Assembly: GCA_034509735.1 (NCBI GenBank)
Contig: JACGWO010000007.1
Location: 21,418,046-21,482,045 of the forward strand
Length of the DNA: 64,000 nt
Reading direction: 5' to 3'
Origin: Sesamum alatum
Lineage: Eukaryota; Streptophyta; Magnoliopsida; Lamiales; Pedaliaceae
Positions 11,705 through 22,174 of this stretch are shown one piece after another. The notes beneath the pieces were generated by a model that saw only the letters and a list, made by a program, of their open reading frames with translations, had not been told where the DNA came from and did no database searches. Both the position numbers and the translations under genes were made by a program. Within the stretch, counting starts at the first letter, position 1. Every line of letters starts with the position of its first letter.

Positions 11705-11810
11705 CCAAGTGTGGTCTCACGAGTCGTGGCACACTTGGACTAGGGGAAAGCTGCACTATTATTGTGAACAAAAAGAGTACGCTCGCTGTTTCCCTGTCTC
11801 ACGAGTCGTG
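11705..11810 (+). other. Twin CACGAGTCGTG boxes in the leader of A
   Basis: Box 1 is at 11718-11728, box 2 at 11800-11810, 82 bp apart. Box 1 is enclosed by the perfect 9-bp stem CCAAGTGTG (11705-11713) and CACACTTGG (11730-11738). Box 2 is flanked by CTGTC and GACAG-like arms. The box is an odd-length near-palindrome. The same pair with the same spacing occurs in the leaders of C, D and G. Confidence 0.75.
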
Positions 11811-12070
11811 GGAGGTGACAGTTTGAGGCATGATTTGGTTGATGGGTCGGGCTTAACACTGAGTAACATGGTTCGCTTGGAGTCCTCAGAACCATGCGAA
11901 TAGGTGAGGCAAAATATCTTGGGAATCTCATTGGATGAGAATGATATTGGATATCTCCCACGAGGTCTTCTTCATGGGAATCGTAAAAGTGGGGCATGGA
12001 GATTACGCTTGTGGATCCCAAGCCCACTAGGAAATGGTTTCCCGAAACTCCGCTTAAGAGTGGCGGACTT

Positions 12071-14060
12071 TGTTAGAATAGGTGACCATGTAAGCCAATT
12101 TTGGCGGGTATATGTAACCTATGTCTAGACAATTTCAGGTGTTTGATAAATCATTAATGAATAAAGAAGTGAATTTCATTTGGCATCACTTTGTTTGTGT
12201 TCACTTATATCTGTTTTCCATATCTGTTCACTACGCAAACAAAGCCCACGGACTGAGAATCAATTTCGGGGACTGGGACTACGCTTGGAGGTAGGTCCAT
12301 GGAATCAGTCTTCCCGAATCAGTCCGGAAATCTCCAAGTCAAGGAATCTCGAAAATGGGTACCGGGATTCCATTTGAGACTTGCACTAAGCACCTGCTGT
12401 CGTGTTTCATCGACGGGTGACGAGGGTCGTCTAAGCAGTGTTAGTGGGTTAGCATGCTAGGACGCAGCTGACTGAGGTGACTCGCGGGAACCGTCTTACG
12501 GAGGACCTTGAGTATGGTCAGCAAGGTATGACGTGTATTCCCGGTTCCAACGGTACAGGCCAAGTCCTTTAACTTGAGGAATTGCTCAGTTTACCTGTAC
12601 GTTAGGGCTGTATCTTAGATATGGTGAGAGATTGCCAGAATTCTCTTTGGTAGTCATAAGCCATGTCTAGTACAGTTCTGGTGTGCAAAGTGACAGTAGT
12701 TTCCAAGAAAGGATCTGTCTCCTGTCAATAGGTTTTGGCAGTTGAGTCTCATGTATACTCTAGGTCTTGTCCCTAAAACTGTGGCCACAGTGACTGAACA
12801 GAAGGGAAGGATTCCCTTGCGGCGTTTAGTGAGGACAGACCGACACTTAGGTCCAAAATGGGTACCTGCATTATCCGTGCCCTAGACTCTAAGTGATGAG
12901 ACCGAGGACAGAAGGACAAGTGTACTGTTAGAGCCTAAATGTTCATCCCTGAATATTTCACCTAGTCTCTAGTGCCATGGACCGTTGCTAGATGGCCACC
13001 CATGGTAACGGAAGGATTCTAGGAATCCGACCAAGTCTAGCTGAAAGGTGAACCTAAAGAGTCACACACTATCCACACACATTTAGATATTTAATTAGGA
13101 ATTAAATATTGGAGTGAAGGAATGATTAAATTGGATTTAATCGGGTCCTTTATTTTTCTTGGAGAAATAATTCCTTCTATTAGATGTAAGGAATTAAATT
13201 GATAACTTAGATTTATCAAAGGGATTTATTTAATGGGCTTAAATTATATTTATATTTATTTTAGCCTCTTGGAAATATTTAAATAGGTTTTAAATATTCC
13301 ATTAAATTAAATTAAATCAACGGTGAGATGAATGGGAGAGATGGATGGCTAGGATTGTTTTTGACTAGGTCAAAACACTACTTTGACTAGGACTTTGACT
13401 AGGTCAAAATCCTAGTCAAAATAGAGTTCTTGAAAGAGGAGTTTAAAGAGGATTAGACTCCTCTTCTATATAAACCCTAACATCCTACAAGTTGAAGGAT
13501 GATGAAATTCCAACACACACAACACACAGTACAACTCGGCTCTCTCTCCCCTCTATCTCGTCCGCCCTCTCTCTCTCTCACACACTCCAAGAAAATTATT
13601 TTCTCTTAGTTCTCTTGTTCTTGGAACATTAGAACTTGATGAATCAATACCATTAATTCATAATGTGTTGTTGATTCATCCACTCCAAAATATAAACTTG
13701 TTCGTTGCTAGCACGACGTGCAAGATACGTGGGTGGATCGTGTGTCACGATTTGGAGGGTCTCAAGAATGAGATCTTGGTGCAAAACGGGGAACAACGCG
13801 TGTAGCCGTTGAAGACGAAAACGACAACGGGTAGGTCTCGTTTTAGTTTTTCGTCCTCTCTTTAATTTCCAACCCTATGGCCTCCATGATTTATTTTGTG
13901 TTATTCGTTCATGAGATACACCGAACGCCCGGGAAATTTCAAAGGCACACCCTTTGAAACGTGTTTTTAATTTAAAAGCATGTTTAAATTCCGTTTTAAT
14001 TTTAATTATACCGCGCTTCCGCATTCGCGCTTTTCCCGGGACGATCCACAATTTCTTTCA
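12071..14060 (+). repeat. Solo LTR, B-type, in the leader of A
   Basis: It begins TGTTAGAATAGGTGACCATG and ends CCACAATTTCTTTCA, 1990 bp, flanked by the 5-bp duplication GACTT (12066-12070 and 14061-14065). Removing it restores a leader that matches that of G (compare 44106-44160). No PBS or PPT adjoins it, so it is a solo LTR left by LTR-LTR recombination. B-type LTRs share the first 17 bases and the TTCA end with A-type LTRs but differ over most of their length. Confidence 0.95.
13361..13473 (+). promoter_or_regulatory. LTR promoter: W-box-like cluster and TATA box (B-type, copy 1)
   Basis: Six TTGACT/TTGACC cores, counting both strands, lie within 13361-13419. They are arranged as TTTGACTAGGTCAAA-like palindromic pairs and followed 48 bp later by a TATA box (TATATAA, 13467-13473). 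TTGAC[CT] is the known WRKY-binding W-box. That it drives stress-responsive transcription is inference. Confidence 0.65.
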
Positions 14061-14173
14061 GACTTTCGTATAAATAGTGGGAGGGTTAAAGACTAAAAGA
14101 CAAAGTCTTCAACTTGAACAATTATATTACCATCATCTGTTAATTTCTGCTTTACATTTTCATTAATGTAGAT

Positions 14174-15840
14174 ATGTCTAAGAATCCATTAACCATGATT
14201 CTCGAGACTAACAAATTCAACGGAACAAACTACTCGGACTGGCTGAGAAACCTGAGGATTGTCATCGGTCTCGAGAACCAAGGCTACGTCTTGGACGAGC
14301 CGCCACCGAGCGACTTACCGGAGGGGTCCACGCCTAAAGAACGTTTGACGTTCGAGAAATGGCATGAGGACAACCGGAAAGTACGCAGTATCATACTGGC
14401 TTCGATGTCTAATGACATCCAGAAGCAGTATGAGAGGCTGGACAACGTCTCCGCCATAATGCTCCGCATGAACGAGGTTTATGCGGTTCCGGATAGGCAT
14501 ATTAGATATGCCACCACAAAAGCATTTTTTGGCACCAAGCTTGCTGAAGGAGCGTCTGTACAAAGTCATGGGGTCAAGATGCTCTCCCTAGTGGAGAAAC
14601 TCGAGGACCTTAAAGCTGGGCTTAACAATGACACGTACATTGACGTGATCCTCCAGTCGCTTCCTCCATCCTATGACCCGTTTGTTGTAAACTATAACAT
14701 GAACGGACTTGAGAAGTCTATTCATGAGTTGATCAACATGCTGGTCCAATACGAGGCAACGACCCACAAGTCGCCGCCGGTGGTATTGATAGGAGAGGCT
14801 TCAACCTCCAAGGCGAATGGCAAGAGGGCCGGATGCTGGAAGAGGAAGAAGGGCAAAGAGAAGACAGTTCTGGCCCCTGCTCCCGCTCCGAGCGTCCCTG
14901 TTGCTCCGGTTGGACCGAGCAAAGGGAAAGGGAAGGCCCGTGGTTCTCAGCGGTCCAAGGCAAATGATGTCTGCATGCATAACCAAGGGAAAGGGCATTG
15001 GAAGAGGGAGTGCCCACAACTCCTCTCCAATGTAGGTATGTTTGTGGTTGAAGTAAATATGATTACTAATTCTGCTTCATGGGTATTGGATACTGGGTGT
15101 GGTGCTCACATCTGCAATGATTTGCAGGCAGTGCAAAGAAGCAGAAGGCTAACCAAGGATGAGATGATCCTGAGGCTAGGTGATGGCAAGGCCGTTGCTG
15201 CGGAGGCCGTAGGATCACTAGAGTTAGCCATTAGTACTCATGTTAGGATTGTACTGAACGACTGTTTCTATGTACCTAGCATGATTAAAAACATTGTTTC
15301 CATCCCGGTCCTTGATGAGGAGGGATATGAATTTACCATCAATAAAAACGATTTTTTCATTATCGAAGATGGTATTTCTCATCTGCTTGGTACATTGGTC
15401 AACGGTCTGTACATACTTCAACAGTCTAATTGGATTATGACTGCAGAACACAAACGAAAACATGATGATCATAATAACACACAGATATGGCATGCGAGGT
15501 TAGGTCATATCTCTAAAGATAGGGTAAGAAGGTTGGTGGACTCGAAGAGTCTAGAAATAGACGATTTGGACAACCTACCGACCTGCGAATCCTGTCTAAA
15601 GGGAAAGATGACCAAGAAACCCTTTGTTGGACAAAGTACGCTAGCCAGTGGTTTGTTGGATTTGATCCATACAGATGTCTGTGGTCCACTAAATACTCAG
15701 GATAGAGGTGGGTACTCGTACTTCATAACCTTTACCGATGATCACTCACGGTATGGTTATGTTTACCTAATGAGGTACAAGTCTGAAGCCTTTGGAAGGT
15801 TTAAGGAATTTAGACTTCAAGTAGAGAATCAAACCGGTCG
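14174..15840 (+). pseudogene. gag-pol: Element A Gag-protease-partial integrase ORF (truncated copia polyprotein)
   Basis: It opens MSKNPLTMILETNKFNGTNY, as copia Gags of this group do (UBN2-type capsid, residues ~1-205). A degenerate zinc knuckle near 266-279 reads CMHNQGKGHWKREC; its second cysteine is Asn, whereas H and G keep Cys. The protease has VLDTGCGAHICND near 304. The pre-integrase domain (IWHARLGHIS near 438, TCESCLKGKM near 475) and the integrase start (HTDVCGP near 499, TDDHSRYGYVYL) follow. At 15840 the frame runs into LTR sequence and ends at 15901, adding about 20 foreign residues. Integrase keeps its first catalytic Asp but lacks the rest, and RT and RNase H are absent. The frame is otherwise uninterrupted, so capsid and protease might still be made. 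Confidence 0.88.
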
Positions 15841-17177
15841 AAGGATCGTACCCGTACGGAATCGGCGCCTAAATGTTCACGCCAATTCACCTAGTCTCTA
15901 GTGCCATGGACCGTTGCTAGACGGCCACCCATGGTAACGGGCCCTTGTGGGACACGGGCCCAAGTCTAGTTGAGGGTGAACCTAAAGGGTCACACACAAA
16001 TCACCGAGGAGATTGAGAGATTGACTTGGAGTCAATCTCGAAGGATAAAATAAGTAATAGGATTACTTAAGGGAAAGTCTATTGGATGGACGGGCCGATA
16101 TTGTATCGGGCTTCTGTTTAATCGGTAAATTGGATTTTCGATTAAATATGGAAAGTTGAGACGTTGGATCTTTTAATTGGATTAAAAGATCAACGAGAAT
16201 AATTTAAAATGGACATTAAATTGGATTTAATGTTGGGTTCGTCGTAGTTGGATTACGATAAAACCCGATCCGTTAAATTATACCCGAGAGGAGAAATAAT
16301 TCCTATTTTGGAATAGGAAGAAGTTGGACTTCTTCCCTTAATTAAACATGGCCGACATGCTCCCTTGGAGGAAGCAAAATCAGCCATGTTTCATGCTAGG
16401 TGGTATGTTGACTTATCTCTTTTGGAAAGAGACAAATCAACTTCAATCAAGCTCTTCCCTTTTGGTATGATTTGATCATACCATAAATTTTGGTAGGCTT
16501 GATTGAAGAATAGATGTTGATTGATTGGAATGAATCTAAACATCCTTGGATGAACCTAGACACATTCCAATAATCACATTAATTATGTATATATATTAGA
16601 ATATATAACACCAAGCATATGTGATTCATTATTCATCTTTTTCTAGGAAAAAGAGAAGAAAAAAATCCTCTCCTCTCTCTCAAACTCTCGGCCTCTCTGC
16701 CTCTCTTACACTTGTGTTCTTCACTTGATTTTGAATCAAGAAGAAGAACAAAGTAAGTTTAAGAGAGGACTAATTCATAGTGTTCTTCTCTTAAACCGAT
16801 TCCTTCTTAAACCCGTTCTTTTCTAGCAAGAAAGAACGTGTGTTTCTTCCGGTGTGGTGTGGATCACCTTTGGAGAATCCATAGGTTTGGATTTCGTGAG
16901 CATTCCGGAGAAGGAACAACGCAAGTAGCCGGAAGCATACGCTAAACAATCAAAGGTAACGGTTTATTATGCTTTGATTGATTATATATATTTATCTATG
17001 CCCTATGTGTTTAATATTAATTTTCCATATTTACACATCCTACATCGAACGCCCGGTTGAGCACCCAAGGGCACAACCTTTGGGATTCGTATTTTAAATT
17101 AGATTTGATTTAATTTACGCACTTTTCTCGGTTTCTCGCTTCCGCTCGCGCTCCCAGGCGGATCCGCTTGTCCTTCA
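15841..17177 (+). repeat. 3' LTR of element A, 5'-truncated
   Basis: From AAGGATCGTACCCGTACGG to TTGTCCTTCA it matches the last ~1.3 kb of A-type LTRs. The join to integrase at 15840 shares a few bases (GAAGGAT-like) with both parents, indicating an internal deletion of the rest of pol, the PPT and the LTR start. Confidence 0.9.
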
Positions 17178-19096
17178 CTTGATCCCATTCCTCATGGGAA
17201 GGAAACCTCGTTTGGAGCTATCCATGTGAAATCTTTTCAGGATTTTCTCCATATACGAGTTTTAGGTCAATCTTAGCATTCTCTTAGGTCTGTCCCTGAC
17301 GATCTAGATGCCTAGAATGTAGGAGGCTTCACCCAAATCCTTCATGGAAAATTGAGTGGATAACGATGCTTTTGTGTTACTCAACATTCTAACATCATTA
17401 CCTATGAGTAGAATATCATCCACATAAAGCACTAGGAACACTACAGAGCTCCCACTGACCTTCTTGTATACATAAGGGTCGAATTCGTTTTTGATAAAAT
17501 CATATCCTCGTATGACTTCATCAAAATAAATGTTCCAACTACGGGATGCTTGTTTGAGGCCATAGATGGACTTCTGAAGATGACAGACCTTCTGCTCGTC
17601 TCCGGCAACCGTGAATTCCTCCGGCTGATCCAAGTAGATCTCTTCCTCAATGAAGCCATTGAGAAATGCCGTTTTCACGTCCATCTGCCATATTTCATAG
17701 TCATACCATGCTGCTATGGCAAGCAGGATGCGAATGGACTTAGCCATGGCTATTGGCAAATAGGTATCCTCAAATTCGACCCCGGGTTGCTGAGTGTACC
17801 TTTTCGCCACCAGCCTAGCTTTGAAGGTTGTAACTTCTCCATCAACGCCAAGTTTACGCTTATAGACCCATTTACACCCGACTAATTTAATGCCTTTGGT
17901 GGGTCTACAAGTGTCCAAATTTGGTTCTCGCTCATGGAGTCCATTTCGGCTTTCATGGCCTCAAGCCATTTTCCCGAGTCGATATCAGACATCGTTTCCC
18001 CATATGTCTTGGGATTCTTGTCCAATTGATCGGTCATGCTTAGAAAAGACATACCTCATGGGAGGGCGAGGCACTCTAGCTAACCTGCGGAGGACGGGAA
18101 TGTTAGCGGTAACTGTGGGCCAGACATGACAGGAGCTGGCGGTTCAGGTACCGGGGCTGGCTCCTCCGGAGGTTGTTCGACATGCCTGGCATTCTGAACC
18201 TCGCGAGGTCGCTCAACCTGTTGGATATCTATCTTGAAACCTTTAAGTGAGGTATCTGCAACTTCTGGTGCTGATGACTGATTTTATCTCTTGACTCCTC
18301 AAGGATCAGTTCATCACGTTGGACACCCATTGGAAATCCTTGTTCCAAGAACACTGCATTCCTTGAAACATATACCTTTTGCTCCAAGGGGTCATAGAAA
18401 TAATAACCTACAGTTTTTTTAGGGTATCTAATGAACCTGCACAAACTAGACCTTGATTCCAGTGTGTCTCCCACTAGCCTCTTGACGTATGCAGGGCTAC
18501 CCCACACTTTCAAGTAGTTGTAGGATGCAGGCTTGCCGTGTCATATCTCATATGGTGTTTGGGTCACTGCACTGATTGGCGCTAAGTTTAATAACTTGGC
18601 TCCAGTGCGCAGCCCCAAAAGACAAGGGCAATTCGGTAAAACTCATCATGGACTAGACCGTGTCTAACAAGGTTTGATTCCTCCTTTCAGAGACGCTATT
18701 TAATTGCGGTGTCCCGGGAGATGTCCATTAAGAGATTATACTGTTTTCTTTAAGATAATCGAGGAATTTATTACTAAGGTATTCGCCGACTTGTTCTGAC
18801 TGTAGGAATTTAATTATGCACCCGATTTGGTTCTCGACTCCAAGTTTGAATTCTTTAAACCTCTCAAGAGCTTCAGACTTGTACCTCATTAGGTAAACAT
18901 AATCGTTCCGTGAATGATCATCGGTGAAGTTTATGAAAGTAGGAGAACCCACCTCGGGCTTGCATCCTTAGTGGCCCACACATGTCTGTATGGACCAAGT
19001 GCAATAGACCCGTGGCAAGCCTGCTTTGTCCTACAAAGGGCTTCTTGGTCATTTTCTCTCTAAGGCAGGATTCACAAGTTGGTAGATCACTCAAAT
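17178..19096 (-). pseudogene. pol: Element C pol: RT and integrase remnant
   Basis: On the minus strand this reads integrase to RT. 19096-18729 holds CESCLREKMTKKPFVGQ, HTDMCGPL and FTDDHSRNDYVYL; 18513-18229 holds VWGSPAYVKRLVG and YYFYDPLEQKVYVSRNAVF. The RT frame 17918-17304 has GCKWVYKRKLG, QMDVKTAFLNG, SIYGLKQASRSWN and the catalytic YVDD box in LVLYVDDILLIGND. Stops lie after SYILGI (17303) and twice more before GFLPMRNGIK, where element A begins. Several stops also lie between the integrase pieces. C's RNase H and 3' LTR should be left of the window, beyond element A. RT catalyses cDNA synthesis; this copy is dead. Confidence 0.9.
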
Positions 19097-21091
19097 TGTT
19101 AGAATAGGTGACCATGTAAGCCAATTTTGGCAGGAATATGTAACCTATGTCTAGACAATTTCTGGTGTTTGATAAAAACATTTATGAATAAAGAAGTGAA
19201 AATTCATATGGCAATACTTTGTTTACGTTCACTTATATCTGCATTTACATTTCTGTTCACTACGCAAACAAAGCCCACGGACTGAGAATCGATTTCGGGG
19301 ACTTGGACTATGCTTGGAGGTAGGTCCATGAAATTCGTCTTACCGAATCAGTCCGGAAATCTCCAAGTCAAGGAATCCCGAAAATGGGTACCGGGATTCC
19401 CTTTGAGACTTGCACTAAGCATCTGCTGTCGTATTTCATCGACGGGTGATGAAGGTCGTCTAAGCAGTGTTAGTGGGTCAGCATGCTAGGAAGTAGCTGA
19501 CTGAGGTGACTCGCGGGAACCGTCTTACGGAGGACCTTGAGTATGGTCAGCAAGGTATGACGTGTATTCCTGGTTCCAATGGTACAGGCCAAGTCGTTTG
19601 ACTTGAGGAACTGCTGAGTTCACCTGTGCATCAGGTCTGTATCTTCGATATGGTGAGAGATTGCCAAAATACTCATGAGTAGTCATAAGCCATGTCTAGT
19701 GCAGCTCGGGTGTACAGAGTGACAGTATTTTCCAAAATAGGATCTGTCTCCTGTCAAAAGGTATTGACAGTTGAGTCTCATGTATGCTCTGTGTCTTGTC
19801 CCTAAAATCTGTGGCCACAGTAACTGAGCAGAAGGGAAGGTTTCCCTTGCGGCATTTAGTAAGGACAGACCGACACTTAGGTCCAAAATGGGTACCTGCT
19901 TTTTCCGTGCCCTAGACTCTAAGTGATGAGACCGAAGATAGAAGGACAAGTGTACTGTTAGAGCCTAAATGTTCATCCCCAATTATTTCACCTAGTCTCT
20001 AGTGCCATGGACCGTTGCTAGATGGCCACCCATGGTAACGGACGGATTCTAGGAATCCGACCAAGTCTAGCTGAAAGGTGAACCTAAAGAGTCACACACT
20101 ATCCACACACACTTAGTATTTAATTTGAAAATTAAATATTGGAGTAAAGGAATGATTAAATTAGATTTAATCGGGTCCTATATTTTCTTGGAGAAATTAA
20201 TTCCTTCTATTTGATAAAGGGAATTAAATTAATAAATAAGATTTATTAAAGGGTTGATTTAATGGGCTTAGAATAAATATTAATATTTATTTATTATATT
20301 TATTTTTAGCCTTTTGGAATATTTAATGGGATTTAAATATTCCATTAAATTAAAATCAACGGTTGAGATGGAAAGGGGAGATGGAAGGCTAGGATTTGTT
20401 TGACTAGGTCAAACACTAGTTTGACTAGGACTTTGACTAGGTCAAAGTCCTAGACAAATTAGAGTTCTTAGAGTAGGAGTTTAAAGAGGATTAAACTCCT
20501 CCTCTATAAATACCTCTAGCTTCCAACTTTTTGAAGGATGATGAAATTCCAACACACACACAACACACACAATTTCGGCCTCTCTCCCCTCTCTCTCGTC
20601 CGCCCTCTCTCTCTCCACTCTCCAAGAAAAATATTTTCTAGTTCTTTTGTTCTTGGAACATTAGAACTTAGATGAATCAATACCGTTAATTGATAACGTG
20701 TTGTTGATTCATCCACTCCAAAATATACACTTGTTCGTTGCTAGCACGATGTGCAGGATACGTGGGTGGATCGTGTGTCACAATTTGGAGGGTCTCAAGA
20801 ACGAGATCTCGGTGCGAAACGGGGAACAACGCGTGTAGCCGTTGAAGACGAAAACGACAACGGGTAGGTCTCGTTTTATTTTTCGTCTCTCTTTATTTTC
20901 AACTCTATGGCCTCCATGATTTCTTTACATGTTGTTTAATCATGAGATACACCGAACGCCCGGAAATCTCAAGGGTACACCCCTTGAGCGTGTTCTTTTA
21001 TTATTAAAAGCATACTTTAATTTTTGTATGTTATTTTATATCGCGCTTCCGCATTCGCGCAATTCCCGGGACGATCCACCGATTTCTTTCA
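19097..21091 (+). repeat. Solo LTR, B-type, inside pol of C
   Basis: TGTTAGAATAGGTGACCATG ... CCGATTTCTTTCA, 1995 bp, flanked by CAAAT (19092-19096 and 21092-21096). Removing it joins the C frame ending NLEVGDL to the downstream LPTCESC motif. It is antisense to the host element. There is no PBS or PPT. Confidence 0.95.
20400..20512 (+). promoter_or_regulatory. LTR promoter: W-box-like cluster and TATA box (B-type, copy 2)
   Basis: TTGACT cores at 20400, 20421 and 20433 and GGTCAA at 20407 and 20440 precede TATAAATA (20505-20512), the same arrangement as in the copies at 13361 and 50651. Confidence 0.65.
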
Positions 21092-22174
21092 CAAATCCCC
21101 AACCTCTAGGTTCTTTGAGTCTACCAATTTCTTCATCCTTTCTTGAGAGATATGACATAGCCTTGCATGCCACAGTCGTGCGTTCGCATCATTATCTACT
21201 TTACGTTTGTGTTGAGCATTCATAATGAAATTTGATTGTTGTAAGATATAGAGACCGTTATTAAGCGTACCAAGAAGATGAGTAAATCCACCCTTCATCA
21301 AATAAAAGCAGTTTTTATTGATCGAAAACTCATAACTACTATTGTCTAACAATAGAATGGAAATGATGTTTTCGATCATGCTAGGTACATAATAAACCTG
21401 CTCTAATTCTATACTAATACGATCACTAACTACTAAGGTGGCGGATCCTATGGCTTCTGCCGAGATGGCCTTGCCATTTCCAAGCTTTAGGACTATTTCA
21501 TCGCTAGTTAGCTTTCTGATTCTTTTCAACACCTGCAAGTTATTGCAAATGTGAGCTCCGAAGCCGGTATCTAATACCCAAGAGGCAGAGTTAGTAACCA
21601 TATTAACCTCAATCACAAATATACCTTGCTTGGAGAGGAGTGTGGGGCAATCCCTCTTCCATTGCCCTCTCTCACGGCAATGAATACATATGTCATTTGC
21701 CCTCGACTGTTGGTTTGAGTCGACCTTCCTTTTCCCTTTGCCTTGCCCTACCTTGGCAATGGGAAAACTCTTAGTGTTGGTAGCAGCTTTGACGGCCTTT
21801 CCATTTCCCTTCTTCCTTTTCCAACATCCGGCACCCTTGCCTTTTGTCTTCGAATTTGAAGCCTCTTCAAACAATACCGTTGGCGCAGACTTTTTTTGGT
21901 CGTTGCCTCGTATTGCACCAACATATTGATTAACTCATGGATAGCCTTCTCAAGAGTATTCATGTTGTAGTTAACAATGAATTGGTTGAAAGAGAATGGG
22001 ACTGACTGAAGGATCACATCAATGTACGTCTCGTTATCGAGCCCTACTTTGAGGTCTTTTCCACCAAGGTAAGCATCTTGACCCCATGCTCATGTACAGA
22101 GGACCCTTCGGTTATTTTGGTTCCAGAGAGAGCCTTCGTCGCGACATACCTAGTATGTCAGTCCGGGACTGCAT
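21092..22174 (-). pseudogene. gag-pol: Element C Gag C-terminal half, protease and pre-integrase
   Basis: The minus-strand frames 22170-21748 and 21874-21097 give the end of the capsid domain (LINMLVQYEATT), a basic linker and a zinc knuckle CIHCRERGQWKRDC in which the usual His is Gln. The protease follows with SWVLDTGFGAHICNNL (DTG kept), then the pre-integrase WHARLCHISQERMKKLVDS. A frameshift near 21870 separates the first two frames. The part continues to the left after the solo LTR and to the right across element D at 32645; the 5-bp duplication TGCAT marks that split. Confidence 0.9.

Larger units (their letters stand above)
10345..14173 (+). other. Untranslated leader of element A (with solo LTR inside)
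   Basis: About 1.8 kb of leader (10345-12070 and 14061-14173) runs from PBS to gag start, interrupted by a B-type solo LTR. It contains a GC-rich island, a CGGGCT-loop hairpin at 11424-11447 and two CACGAGTCGTG boxes. It ends in a segment AATAGTGGGAGGG-TTAAAGACTAA that is also found before the gag of G. Short frames inside are not conserved between the leaders of A, C, D and G, so I read it as non-coding RNA structure. Confidence 0.8.
6793..17177 (+). mobile_element. Copia element A (Angela/BARE-like), internally deleted, hosting three insertions
   Basis: Layout: 5' LTR (first ~198 bp displaced to the left of the window by gypsy 1; remainder 6793-7549 and 9056-10330), PBS 10333, leader, gag-protease-partial integrase ORF from 14174, then a deletion into the 3' LTR (15841-17177). 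Insertions inside it are gypsy 1, an inverted solo LTR (7550-9050) and a B-type solo LTR (12071-14060). RT, RNase H, the PPT and the first ~0.9 kb of the 3' LTR are missing, so A cannot move on its own. Its right flank (CTTGATCCC at 17178) is the RT/RNase H junction of the minus-strand element C. Confidence 0.88.

Noticed and set aside
11740..12027. Frames in the copia leader near the twin boxes
   Set aside because: Frames are not kept between leaders A, C, D and G, while the RNA motifs are.
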